This document shows positions 24,213 through 36,130 of a DNA stretch of 64,000 nucleotides, one piece after another (position 1 is the stretch's first letter; the number at the start of each line of letters is the position of its first letter). This stretch comes from Sialis fuliginosa (lineage: Eukaryota > Arthropoda > Insecta > Megaloptera > Sialidae), in the NCBI GenBank assembly GCA_961205875.1, contig OY540815.1, positions 18,475,638 through 18,539,637 on the forward strand. The letters run 5' to 3'. The position numbers were made by a program, and so were the translations under genes. The notes below the pieces were generated by a model. The model had not been told where the DNA came from, did no database searches, and saw nothing but the letters and a program-made list of their open reading frames with translations.

Positions 24213-24884
24213 CAGTGGTATAACCAGGTTTTATTAGGGGTTGGGGGGGGGGGGGTGCAACAATTTTATAATTTTTTTTTACAAAACCGGATAAATCCAT
24301 TTTTGCAAATTTTACAGGAGAGGTCAAAATGTAACTACCTTATTTTCATGTATTTTTTAAAACTTTTGAGTATGGTTATAGGTAGGTACAGTGGAAATTT
24401 TTTTATAGCCAAATGTTGAACTAGCGTCTTTACATAAGGAAGATAGATTAGATATCCGGTTTTGTTCCACTACAAGTTGGATTTATCCACATTTGAACCC
24501 CAAAGACATCATAACCTGTAATGGCAAAAAGTTATAAGTGAAAGAAAACAATAATAATTAAACATATTAATCAATATTGCCATTTTGGCAAAGAAATTTT
24601 AACGTAATAATCGCACATTCTGTCTTTTTATATTAGATTTATTAGCTTTTGTTTCGAGACACGTTTTTAATGCCATTTTAAAAGGGGTTTTTAGCAATAT
24701 TTGGTTGATGTTTTATTGATGTTTGAAAATGGTGAATCGAAAAAAAATTCTCCTCTGTTTAAAGTACATTTATCAAATTTTGTTCTGCTGCTCCTCATAT
24801 ATGGTATCACAATCTGGCTCCTTGTCGATTACAAAAATGCGGGTGGCCCAAGCCCCCTCTCCCCCACAGCTGGTTACGTCACTG
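24213..24884. mobile_element. TIR element of about 670 bp with CAGTG..TAACCAG ends
   Basis: The left end CAGTGGTATAACCAGG is mirrored by CAGCTGGTTACGTCACTG on the right. Just inside each end is a G-rich/C-rich segment (GGTTGGGGGG and AGCCCCCTCTCCCCC), also mirrored. The end style is hAT-like, but the flanking eight bases do not match well, so superfamily is open. No transposase is seen; frames at 24139-24327 and 24701-24904 are short and overlap the ends. Confidence 0.65.
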
Positions 24885-24973
24885 TATCCATAATTCAGTA
24901 TTAGTTATGTGCCGGAGAAAACAAATATAAATAAAGTCAGAATTATTTAATAATACCCAATAATACTCTAGTA

Positions 24974-25182
24974 CAGCGGTTCTTAAACTAATATAGTCTA
25001 GGGATCTCCTTTTGAACAATTATTTTTTAGGGAACCCCCTCCTGGATAAAAAAAAACAAAGAAGGTCGTTAAATACTAATTAATCACTGGTAAATATAAA
25101 TGTAAAAGTACTTTAATTTATGCCAAACATGTTTCACGGATCACTGGCAAAAGTTCAGCGGACCGCAGTTTAGGAACCACTG
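24974..25182 (+). mobile_element. hAT MITE with clear 8-bp target-site duplication (209 bp)
   Basis: Ends are CAGCGGTTCTTAAAC and GTTTAGGAACCACTG, a TIR of 15 bases with two differences. The flanks CTCTAGTA (24966-24973) and CTCTAGTG (25183-25190) match at 7 of 8, the size typical of hAT insertions. A second copy with the same interior (ACTAATTAATCACTG; AAGTACTTTAATTTA) is at 55712. Confidence 0.9.
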
Positions 25183-27556
25183 CTCTAGTGTCTTTGCCAA
25201 AACCATTAAAATAAAAAATGTAGTTTTGATTTACTTTTTCTAATACATACAATACATAAACTAAAATGCATTATGTTGGTAAGCTCTACTTACCAGATTA
25301 TTTAAATGTCCAAAGCACAGAATAAAGATACTCCAAAGTAGCTCCTATACTTATTAAGTTTGGAGACTACTGCTCTACAATAATATACCATCAAAATTTA
25401 AAAATATACTATCCTATATTTTTATAGACATAAAAACAATAACATTTATTCTTTCCACTGCCATTCAAAAAAAAAACATTTAGGTAGATTACATTAGACT
25501 GCACAAACACAAACAATAATAAAAATAAAATAAAATATATATGGCTCGACATTTTTTTTACGTATTCATACGCGTTATTTTAAATATGTTAAATCATTGT
25601 TCTATATATTGCATAAATTCTGTCAAGCGACGGGGCTATTTTACATTTATATATCGAGATTATGATAATTTAATTGTCGAATATGATTTTCAAACAGCAA
25701 CCAGTGGTCTACAAACTATGCAGTCTATGTAAAGTAGTGCGGTGCAGACAATAGACGGATATGTTTGTGCGAACAGAGGAAATTGAATATAGATGATTGT
25801 ATCAGATAACTTCGCTAGTTTATATTTTATGTCAATATTAAAGAACATTTAGATTCTTATTTGTGTTATATGGAAATAAACGGTGGTAGGTTTTGGTGAA
25901 TAAATGAATGTTTTATATATTAAGGATATTACTGTTTTATATTATACCTATAGTTATAAAAAAATTGTGGTAGATGTAATATTTTCTAAAACGTACCAAA
26001 CAAAAGTAAATTAACACCATGATCATTTCCGAAGTCTAGAGATTTTATTTAGTACTTTTATTTTAGTACTTGTCTATTATATCCCCGGCAGTTAAAAAAA
26101 ATCACTAGGAACATAAAATAACCAGTTCTACAGATAAGCAAGTGTCATGTATTATATGATAAAATCAGCGCCAATGTAAGTACCTAAAGTTTATACTATT
26201 AATTTGAATACTTTTTAAATAGGTAATTATATAGGCGATATAGGTATTCTGTTGCTAATTACATTATGAAAAAGCGAAGATTTAAGGGTGACCGGGGTGT
26301 ATTTGTCCCGCTAAAAGGCGAACATAATTATCTTGATTAATAATATATAGATAATCATGAATTTAAAACAGATATTACAACAACCAAAAATATATTTTTC
26401 AACTAGCCCAATAGGGTTTTACCATAGGGGTCCATAGATGGATTGACGACGTGACGCCTTATTGATTTTTATATAAAAGAAGAGCTCATCTTAACCCATT
26501 TAGCGACAAATATAATGTTATATTTATATCAGTTTTATTAAAATTGAAAATTTCTTATAAATATACATATGTATATACATAATTTTTATTCTTCATAATT
26601 TGTTTAAAAATATATGTATAAGAAATTGTCGTAATTTTATCATTATTAAAAATAGAGTTGGTTGTTTTGATTTCTAAACAACTCGTTAAAAATTAATATA
26701 TTTAAAATTTTGCATAAAAACACGTTAAATAAAATAATTCAAGCATATCCAGATAATAAATTCGACGGTCCCCCTTTTCGTACACAATATTCCAGTGTCC
26801 AGTGATCTTTACATGTATAATAAATCCGGGGGAGGGGTAGCAAGGGCTCAGGGTAATGGTCCCAGGACCTCGGCTGAATATTAAAATAGCCACTTGTGCA
26901 GGGGTCGTCTTTAGAAATTCTCGGACAGGATTAGGGCAGACGCATATGCTATAAGTCACTCCTTTTTACTACTTTCTTTGCGCATAAATGCATTTTTATT
27001 TTGTTGTTTTGTAGAACTAGGTATTTCTAAATCAATTCAGGTATTTTTTTTATAAAACGATCTTTTATATTCTATTATTAAGATTGAAAACGTGCCGTTG
27101 TTAATAATACTTTTAAGTGACAATCTTTATAGATCAAAAATTATCTTGGTTAATAATTATAATAAATTATAATAAACTAAAAAGAATGACACTTTTTTTT
27201 ACATATGAAATCTGAAGTATTCAAAATTTATTTTAATTTAAACGTGCCCGTTCCTATTATCTATATAATAACTTTTGTTTACATTGTATCTTATTGTTAG
27301 TTAAAGTCATCAAAGAACATAGAATTATGTTGAAATATTAATTATTAACAATCCCTTAAAAGCAAGATTCTCAACGAAAGTTTTGAATAAAGTTGATATC
27401 GTCTCAGCCTCGTTACGTCAAAATTTAATTCGGTCTCTTCCCGGCTCGAATCAATTAATTGTTAGGCATTTTCAGGGCCGAAGAAAATCAGTCGCTAGGC
27501 TAAATTCAACTTTCCCATAGGTTATTAATTATATAATATAAATATATATAATAATT
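25183..27556. other. Long non-coding interval
   Basis: No gene. The patch 26815-26950 (CCGGGGGAGGGGTAGCAAGG; CTCAGGGTAATGGTCCCAGG) is G+C-rich and has the look of a decayed transposon, though no second copy is present; the frame on its minus strand (26702-26959) is not credible. Words GCCTCGTTACGTC and GGTCTCTTCCCGGCTCG at 27410-27445 resemble the GAGAC repeat. Confidence 0.4.
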
Positions 27557-27673
27557 AAGTACCTTTTTAAATATTTAAGTACAAGTACTTGTGTTTGGTA
27601 CAGTACTTAAGTGCAAGTACAATTACTTTGAAAAGTGATTAAGTACAATTATTAAAAGTACTTAAGTACATGA
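27557..27673. repeat. Irregular AAGTACTT/AAGTAC repeat cluster
   Basis: Words AAGTAC, GTACTT and their palindromic combination TACTTAAGTAC occur about ten times in some 115 bases (for example AAGTACAAGTACTTG). Similar clusters occur in subterminal parts of DNA transposons, where a transposase binds many short sites. It ends about 30 bases before the next MITE. Confidence 0.6.
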
Positions 27674-27702
27674 ACAGATCTGAATTTACCATTCTAATGT
27701 CC

Positions 27703-27898
27703 GGTATTATAAAGAATTTGCTTGAGTGCAAAAGCAAATTAGCTCCCAGCTAACGCTATCTGCTAGGTATTAAATATAAATGACAACACTCACAAAGATG
27801 TATGAATTTATTTGTTTTTCATAACAATTTGGCACCTAGCAGATAACGTTAGCTGGAAGCTAATTTGCATTTGCACTCAAGCAAATTCTTTATAATAC
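27703..27898. mobile_element. Family E palindromic MITE, copy 1 (196 bp)
   Basis: The TIR is about 75 bases long, beginning GTATTATAAAGAATTTGCTT and containing GCTAACG(C/T)TATCTGCTAGGT. The arms are nearly identical in inverted form with a loop of about 45 bases. A truncated relative lies at 30335. There is no coding capacity. Confidence 0.85.
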
Positions 27899-28452
27899 GC
27901 ATAAAATTTTCAATTTTAGTACCATCATCTGCTTTATTTAATCCGAATTATCGAAGTTTCACTGAATATAAAAATAAATTAACATTCATACCTCAGTATC
28001 AATAACACTAAAAACACAATAATGGATGGTAGATTCTAGAAAACAGTACAATTAAATTTTCTAAAGCAGGGTGGCCAAAATTCATGCACATCTACCGAGG
28101 TATGTATTCATATCTTTGATCCACAATCTTTAGGTAAATCTGTGGAATCTCCCCCGGTCTCTCACAACGAGGGTTTGACCATCGAACGTTTTCCACAAAT
28201 GTCATCATTTATATTCCTAAATCCTACATTAACATACGATATCAAGTTGGCACCCTTCGGGAAATGTTAAACATCCCTCTCTGAGTGCCGTTATTAGACC
28301 TGATTTCGGATGTAAATTTAATTATTCTGGCTAGTATATGTATTTAAAAATTTGCTTGCTTTGATATATACAATATACATATATTAAACCATGTAGGTAA
28401 AAGTTTACTATTTTTTTATATTGTTAGGTTTTAAAATGCACTGAATTTCGTA
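27899..28452. other. Non-coding interval
   Basis: A moderately G+C-rich stretch at 28070-28300 has no recognised gene or repeat partner. Its words (CAGGGTGGCCAAAATTC) look like a decayed hAT end. Confidence 0.35.
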
Positions 28453-28858
28453 GTTATAGTCTGTTTCATTTAAGATTGCAGTGGTGGGTGGGGATTAGAC
28501 GGTACGATTCACACAGGCACTATTCTTGCACTATAGACTAGACCACATAATAAAGGTAGTAAGAAGCGATACTCCACGTTAAAAAACTGGCAATCGTTTT
28601 TATATACACTCTAAAAATTTTAAGAAATAAAACTCACCTTTGTATTATGAATATTACTATTCTAATATCCTAATGTCGCTAATACATATAATACACAGTT
28701 TTAGAATAACTAATCTGACAATTTGAATTTAATTGCATTTGTTTCAAAGACAATATAATGTATTGCGTCAGTGAAAATTGTGTTATTGTGAATTTGCCTG
28801 ACGTTTTGCCCAATCAGGACTTGCTTCCACTGCAATCTTAAATAAAACAGACTATAGT
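28453..28858. mobile_element. TIR MITE with TATAGTCTGTTT ends (about 405 bp)
   Basis: The left end TATAGTCTGTTTCATTTAAG, continuing through ATTGCAGTGG, is mirrored on the right at 28827-28857 with only one or two differences, giving a TIR of about 31 bases. TA precedes and follows the AGTCTG core, which would fit a TA target duplication. The minus-strand frame at 28710-28946 overlaps the right arm and is not believed. Confidence 0.75.
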
Positions 28859-30334
28859 ATACACACGCCCGAAGAACGTATGTTTTTATATAACAAAAAA
28901 CAAAATATATATCCGCCACAATACAGTACGCACCCGTAGCAGGCATGAACGAAAGATTTATATAAACCTCAAATTATTGAGTATTTTTTTCTTCTTATGA
29001 GTAAAATAAGACATTTCGTACATGAATATTATTGTTCGTGTATTTTTTTTAAACTATGCTATCATTTAATACCATTTTATTAATTTATTGTTATAACTTA
29101 TAACAAATAAATGTGATAATAATATATTACATTAAAGTAATTTAAGGACAGTGTCTTAAACATGTCCTTTATACAATGTTGTATCTGATTTATTTTATTA
29201 CAGAATATACAGTACCTAAATGTACAATACTTAATCACATAGTAGTACAGGTATTAATTTTATTGAAGAATAAATACTGATTTATATCAGCACTAAATTA
29301 TATTCTGCTATACACATTATATTATAAACATGCATTTTTTTTAGTAAACACTCAAGAAGTGGCCAAAGGTGTTTTTTAATGTTATTACCAAGAAATATCA
29401 TTTGTGTTTACTTACCACGCGTGCGAGAAACTTGTCAAACACTTCATGATACTTCAAGGGAACTGTCATATACATTAGTTAAAACCGTTCTTTATTTAAA
29501 TGTCAAAAATTCAAAACCTTTTACTTATAAATGGTGCTAATTATGTGGCGAGGTACTGTAAGTACGGTTCTGCTGAAAAGCATCTATAAACATTTTCATA
29601 CCCTCCTTAAAAATATACGCGATAAAAACGTGAAACATTTACAGTTTAAAAACGAAGTTAAAGAAACTTAGCGCGAGATACATCTAAATAATTGATGCAT
29701 ATCTAAATCAGAAAATACCCAGTAACGTGTATTCCCACGTTCAAATAAATTCAAATATCCTGCAAAATAGAATGCACGTCTTCTTACATATACATACCTT
29801 TTCTGTCAAATATCAAATCAAATTTCCATATATTTATGTCAACGTGTTCAACTATATATCTGTCACATACAGAGACAGGTATATAGTATTTGTGGGTTGT
29901 GCTATATGTCTGTTCTTGTTCGTAAAGTGCCTTGCGGTGGGAGAAAGACTGATGTCACGCCTTGGTGACGATTTCCACTTCAGAGGTTTTTATTTTCTGC
30001 TGTCCCCTAGTTTCTGAGGCTGTGTTCAATACAATGTTGGAAGGAATACGGAAAAACTGTTATGCATTTTAATTCAGTGTAAAATTTCTTAAATTTTGCG
30101 TGCATTATTAAATTTTTAATTTATTTCCAGCATCTATAATAATGTACTCGTACATGTAAAAGAAGTAGAAAACTGCTTTTCAATGTATTATAATAAATAC
30201 CGAACGACAAACAAAAAGGAATGAGTATATATTTGAAAGAAATCTTATGATACATTGTATTATCAAATAAAAAATAAAAATAATTGGAAAAGTTTTAATG
30301 ACGTAGATACATAACTTTATATAGTTTTTATACC
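28859..30334. other. Non-coding interval with one dispersed segment
   Basis: At 29402-29482 a segment matches 5783-5846 (ACTTCAAGGGAACTGTCA). The frame at 29727-30017 (96 codons) is one of the longer ones but has a microsatellite-like, cysteine- and phenylalanine-rich composition and no domain. Nothing else is supported. Confidence 0.4.
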
Positions 30335-30628
30335 CGGTATTATAAAGAATTTGCTTGAGTGCAAATGCAAATTAGCTTCCAGCTAATGCTATTTGCTAGG
30401 TGTCAAATTGTAATAAAATTGCTCGATATTTTAAAGCAGTGGTAATAAATCTATAATAATATAAATGCTATGTATTTTATGAGGTACACCCGGTAGCACT
30501 TATTTTAAGTCGCTGATTGTACTTACCGCGCATGGGTCAAGGTTATGTTATGTACGATTTCATTCGCTACATCTGTGAGTGTGTTGTCATTTATATTTAA
30601 TACCTAGCAGATAGTGTTAGCTGGAAGC
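30335..30628. mobile_element. Family E MITE, copy 2, expanded loop and truncated right arm
   Basis: The left arm CGGTATTATAAAGAATTTGC through GCTATTTGCTAGGT matches copy 1. The right arm is recognisable at 30594-30628 (AATACCTAGCAGATAGTGTT) but stops at GCTGGAAGC, losing the terminal 40 bases. The loop is about 190 bases, unrelated to the loop of copy 1. Confidence 0.75.
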
Positions 30629-32116
30629 AGGACATTAACATATTTGTTCTGTCCGATGATTGTTTATTTCGACTTAATTCGAAAAACTTTAGGCCATTTT
30701 TTTATGTAGCAGGCTAAATTGAACAACTTTATTTTACAAAATTTTTATAATGTGGTTAAATAACTTTAATATGTGACCAAAAAATTGTATTGAATATTAG
30801 GTACCCATAAATAAATAATGACAATTTATATTTCCTGATATAAAATAAATAAAAAACATTATACACCCATTCTAGACCAGAAAGAAATAATCTACTAATT
30901 CTTTATTTTAACAAGTGATTTTGTGCATTTATTTTTCACTGTATATCACACTATATAATTTAAATATTCTCATAAATTCATGCGACGTTTTCTCGCACGA
31001 TCGCTTACAATTAATATGCTAATAAAGACTCGCGGCGTGGCCCGTGGAAGATAAAACACCGCAAAGACTGATTCATTGCCACCCCCTCCCCTTCTGCTTT
31101 TTAATTTCCCGACGTCTTTATTAGTATACCGTGGAAACTTCATTAGTTGAACTCCAACAGTACAGTTAGACGTTCGGCTGTATAATTTCTTGTTTTGTTG
31201 TATTTATATTATATCTAATTAGAATTTCTTAACGACTTCACTCGCGTGCGTTTCGTAATTGATAAATACTCGCACGATTTACTTCTCTAACTATTATATA
31301 TCTACCAGGATGACAATGGTATAATTTTAATCTTAATTTTACTTCCATGTTCTGAAAGAAAAATGTAGAATTTTCAATCAATAACTACTGTAAAAATGCA
31401 CCTATCTGAATTATTTTTGAGGAAAATGTTCGTTGATAAAGGAATTATTGTGTTCGAAAAATCTATTTTTACTGTACTAATTATACATTTATAACATTTG
31501 AATATATCTCTGCAATAAGTGTTTAAATTTTTTTCTGTATGCATAATTTTTAAACTTTATTTTATTTATATCAATTTTAACCACAAAGTTTTTAATATTT
31601 TATTTTTAGTTATTCAGAAGCAAATACGTCTGTCGATAATTTAATAAATAAAAAAAAAAATTTTTTAAGTTTTACAATCACTGGTCGAGGTAAAAAAAAC
31701 AACCAATCATTACATTAAGTATCTTAATAATTATTTTCTCAATTGAGAAATTATCAACACACCTGCACAAAGGGAGCTAATACCTTTGGGAGTTGGAGTG
31801 GGTGAGTTAACACAGACATCGGTGTGTACGTCTAGCAGCGACGAAACTCTGTTTTTCTTGCAGTAAGTAATTACCTTACTGTATTTACTTAGTGTTCCAA
31901 TTAATCAAGTCGCCTTAGACAGTGCAGAGTGAAATTAGCTACACAATCAACCACAGCACGCTGCGGTACTTAATGATATTATATATTGTGTGATTTCGAG
32001 GGTTTAGAAAACACGTTTATTTTAATTTTTGTAAGCGCAGAGTGGTTTTATTTATAGAAAAGAAAATATTGTTTAATCTTGTGATTTAACACTCCATGGA
32101 AGCATATATTATATAT
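30629..32116. other. Non-coding interval with a G+C-richer island at 31020-31130
   Basis: The island (ACTCGCGGCGTGGCCCGTGG; GCCACCCCCTCCCCTTCTGC, then TTTATTAG) is unrepeated in the window and stands out from A/T-rich surroundings. A second one is at 31780-31850. Both are candidate regulatory DNA on composition only. No gene is visible. Confidence 0.35.
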
Positions 32117-32698
32117 TATATAGCCTCTCAAAGTTTTAGTTTTTTCAAATTTTTGGAGAAAAATGTCTATAACTTTTAAATAAGTGGTCAGATTTGATTT
32201 TTGTCGACGGATTTGAAATCAGAGTGTCAAAATATATATAATTACATATATAATACCTTAAAACTCGAGAAAAAATTTTTCGCGAAAAATTTAAAAAATT
32301 CAAAGGGGTATACCTTAAAAAAATATCAATTTTCGATCAAAATTTTTTTGTCAAATTTTTAAGTATTATACATGTCATTGTATAGATTTTGACATTCTGA
32401 TTTCAAATCCGTCGACAAAAATCAAATCCGACCACCCGGTCAAAAGTTATGGCCATTTTTCTCCAAAAATTTGTAAAAACTAAAACTTTGAGAAGCTATA
32501 TCTCGAAAACCGTTTGAGATATGTACATATCTGCGGTTTAAAAATTTGAACTTTTTTTTAGAAATATCAACTAAAATACAAGAAAATTATGTAATTTGTA
32601 GATAAAACCAGTGGCGAAGCGTTTTTTTTTTTGTTAATAGGAGGGGGAGGATCGAAAAAATATGCTTCCCTGATTAAAAATTTCACGCCTCGCCACTG
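32117..32698 (-). mobile_element. Family A copy 3, 5'-truncated and diverged
   Basis: It begins inside the palindrome arm (TATAGCCTCTCAAAGTTTTAG) after an (AT)-rich run, so the first terminus is gone. The hairpin core is kept (about 32121-32515). The right end TTTCACGCCTCGCCACTG closes at 32698. A forward CAGTGGCGAAGCG end lies only 90 bases before it, at 32609, which gives a mini-element with both termini. Confidence 0.75.
32609..32698. mobile_element. 90-bp mini-element with both family A termini
   Basis: It runs from CAGTGGCGAAGCG to CGCCTCGCCACTG, with a T-run, GGAGGGGGAGGATCG and TATGCTTCCC between. It could be an extreme internal deletion derivative of family A. The flanks GATAAAAC and TGAATTAA do not match, so a separate insertion is not shown. 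Confidence 0.55.
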
Positions 32699-33369
32699 TG
32701 AATTAAATACTTTTAAAATTATTTTAAACTATGATATTTGAACTGTCATTTTATGGTATTTTCATTCAATAATAATTATATCCAGATGTTTTATTGAAAA
32801 CTATTTAATACATTTAACAAAAACTTACATCACAAATTACACCCATTTCCCACTAGGCGTAACCAAACTGTATTTGTAAAGATTCGGGTAACAAAAAGCG
32901 CAGTTAGGTCTGGTTTTCATTGATAATAATGGACACATCATCTGGACAAATTGTCCAGCCAATTTCACGTTAGGCTTTGCCACGCCAACTTACGCCCAAT
33001 TACTGAAAATTGCGGTCAGTTCAATGTACAATCTAACGGCTATTTTGTAATTGATTTTTGACGCTTTTCTAGTTTGCTATATTAATTTGTTGATTTCGCC
33101 GCACGATTTATTACATACAGTACAACTTCGTTTATCAATATTAATATATAAATCTTTAGGCTCTGTTTGTACTTTAGTCTATATTATAACTGAAATTTCA
33201 TACAAAGGGTAGGTCCGTATTAAGGATAATTTACAATTGATATTTCGTAATAAAAATTATATAAAAATTTAATGTTGTGATATTGATGTAATTTTATAAA
33301 AATCTAGCGCATTGGACCCTGTGTTACCCGGGTTAATATCCACAAAATGATAGCGAACTAAAATATGCT

Positions 33370-33450
33370 CAACTTTTGAAAAGAGGGTCGGATTTGATTT
33401 TGGTCGACATATTTGAAATCAACGTGTAAAAATCTATATAATAAACATAT
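33370..33450. mobile_element. Family A fragment (copy 5)
   Basis: A single half-arm with the words CTTTTGAAAAGAGGGTCGGA, TTTGAAATCAACGTGTAAAA and TCTATATAAT matches the inner part of the family A hairpin. No ends are present. Confidence 0.65.
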
Positions 33451-34725
33451 TCTTAGCGATATCTAAAATTAAAATTAATATTTTTTTATAAATTATTTAT
33501 TAATTATAATAATTTTAATAACCTTTGTTTGTATAAGCATTTAAAAGAAAATATATCCGAGGTCTTAAATATAATTTAATATGTTTATGTATCATACATA
33601 TAGGATATTGAAGTCTTACAAAATCTAGTAAATTATAATCTATTTATTTGTATACTTTTTTTTCCTCTATTTCATAGCATTCTTATCGATTTACTTATTC
33701 TTATTTGAACTCGTAAACTAATACAGCTACATATGAAAAATAAGAGCCACAAGGCAAACTACGTTTAACTTAATTTCCAAATGTTTTATTGCCCTTTAAC
33801 ATTCCTTTTACTGCATTATTAACAAGTTATAGCCACACAACGCTCACACACACACACATTGCAAATGGGTTTTTAATAGTTTGACTTATTACTTCTGCAC
33901 CCACGGTTCGACGTATTGTAATAAAATCTCTTAAGCAATAAATAACGTGGCGTATTCGTGTAAATGCATCTTTTAACAATATACAATTGCAGACGTATAA
34001 GATAGCTTCTTTTACTGTTAAATAGCTTTTTGTCGTGGCTGTATTGTTCGATACGTTGGGTCTGTCGTAGATATAATATTTAAATTAGCAGAAAACTTGT
34101 AAGGCGTCTGTGTTTAATGTATATCTATACTTTTACAGTCCTAGAAATAGGCATGATGCCAGTAACAAAGTATCACTGAAATTATGATTTTAAATAATGA
34201 AATAAGTTAAAAAGATTGTAAAAATGTATTTATTTTTATATTAAATGCGAGATTAATATGATTTTTGTTAAAATATAAACGCAAAATACAGCAATCCGCC
34301 ATGTTTGATAAAACACCAGTCAGATTGGATGACGTCACGGTTTATAAATTATTTTGTGGTTTTAAATTATCAATTTGCTCAGTTTTGTGTTACCAAAAGT
34401 AAAACCGAGAAACATTAGCGATGGAACAAGGATTTATTATAGTTTGCAAGGAGTGTTAACATAGGCGTGATGTCAAAAATGCGCCATGACACTTGCGAGC
34501 GTTTTGGCGTCAAATTCATAATTAGTTTTAAAAGGGTCAATTTTTGTAATTAAACCTTTATTTTCTGCAGAAATAAGCTTTTTTTTGGAAATAAGAGACA
34601 CGTAAGATCATCATAAAATAGTTTTTAAAAATTAGGCATCATGCTTATTCTTCAGTTCAGGTTTAAAATGTCTTCATAGAAAATCATATCATAATTGTTT
34701 TATTTTATTAAATAACACAGCCACA
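33451..34725. other. Non-coding interval
   Basis: No gene. An (AC) tract is at 33845-33860. Unrepeated, G+C-richer words lie at 34290-34345 (TCAGATTGGATGACGTCACG), which contain a CRE/ATF-like TGACGTCA palindrome. Confidence 0.4.
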
Positions 34726-34990
34726 CAAAAAAAGTGTGCGATACCAAAAAAGCAGCCTATATAGCATTGTAGTATTGGTAGACAATAGTCGAAATCCAAA
34801 ATTTTGGAATTTTCTGCTTATAGATTTGTTTTTATTTGAGATTGAATTTTGAGTTTAGGTTGAATTTTTCCAAAAAAGTGTGCGATACCAAAAAGCATTG
34901 TAGTATTGATCGAGCATAGTCGAAATCTAATTTTCTTTAATTTTCTGCTTACCAGTTTTTTTTTATTTGAGCTTGAATTTTGGATTTATG
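34726..34990 (+). mobile_element. Family F relative, copy 3, with internal tandem duplication
   Basis: It starts CACAGCCACACAAAAAAAGT. A block beginning AAGTGTGCGATACCAAAAA and passing through GCATTGTAGTATTG and GAAATC is present twice (about 34736-34868 and 34875-34990). It is an arm of family F duplicated head to tail instead of inverted, and no right TIR is found. Confidence 0.65.
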
Positions 34991-35985
34991 GAATTCAGGG
35001 GGGCCGAAAATTTTAAGGATAGTACGGAATATATGTATGTATTAGAAATTTCCTTACGTTCGCGAAACGGAGGGGTTTCGGGTCCCAGAAATGTTGTTTG
35101 GCCCGGGCCCCATTGAAGCTTTCTTAGGACCTGTGTATATCTATAGGTAAATTAAAAGTACCTACAACAGACGTAAAGAAAAAATTATTGGAGATACAAA
35201 ACTAAGAATCATATAAAAAATAAAGTAAACAGCATAATGAAAAGCCCCTAGCTTCTGTGCACATAAGGGTAGCTAAAATAAATGAAGCAAATGTCTTAAG
35301 TATTTAGGAAACAGATGCGCGTTGAGATTTTAAATATTTGAAATGATGCAGGAAAGATTAAAAGTCAAAGATCTGCGGAAACCGCGAACTCTGCTGCTTC
35401 CCTTTGGCGTCGTTACAGGAAACTAAACAGTCTTCACGTGTGAGCGAAGCGAAATATTGTTATAATTTGCAATAACATTAAAAGTACAGGAAAATTTCGT
35501 AAATTTGTAATATGTGGGGAATGAAGAATTTGTATTTGATGTACAGGGTTGATATTGGTACTAGTGTAAAAAAATTTACAGTAGCATTTTTAACAACAAA
35601 CAGCCATTAATAGTTTCGTTTTTTAATCATGTTAGTAAAATACGTGGCTATGACTCTATGATGATAAGTATTAGGAGGTATATTTATATTAACTTTTTAT
35701 CTTATTTTTAACCATAGAACAAAAATATAAACTCATTTTGTGTAATTTGAAGCATCTGTATTAAGTACAATTCTACAGTACGTTCTTTTTTTCGATATGT
35801 TTCGAAAACGGTTGATCTTATGACAAATGAACAAAGTATATTTTTATGTATTTTGTATCATATAATCTTGTACAAGTACCCAACTCAGGAAAAAAATTCA
35901 AGAACAAAAAAATACTTGATAAAAATCGGCTGGAAAATTGATAACACCAAACCCTGTATCAAATTTCATAACTTTTTTAGTCGAA
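34991..35985. other. Non-coding interval with a TE remnant at 35060-35130
   Basis: The word GTTTGGCCCGGGCCCCATTG with ATTGAAGCTTTC is repeated at 45785-45810 (TTTGGCCCGGATCCATTG), so both belong to one decayed family. GTCGTTACAGGAAACTAAAC and neighbours at 35340-35460 are unrepeated. No gene. Confidence 0.4.
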
Positions 35986-36130
35986 CATACTATTTTCAAT
36001 GTAAATTTATTATCAATAAATTTATTTATTATCAATAAATTTATTTATTTTTTTATATTATGCTCGCGGGCCGCACCAAGGGTCCTCGAGGGCCGCATGA
36101 GGCCCGCGGGCCGCGGGTTGGACAAGCTTG
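35986..36130 (+). mobile_element. hAT-type element, right-hand part
   Basis: It runs from CATACTATTTTCAATGTAAA through a duplicated ATTATCAATAAATTTATTT word and a G+C-rich end (GCTCGCGGGCCGCACCAAGG) to GGTTGGACAAGCTTG. It is nearly identical to 37453-37579. The matching left end (CATAGGTGTCCAACC) is absent here. It stops exactly where the 184-bp array begins. Confidence 0.75.
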
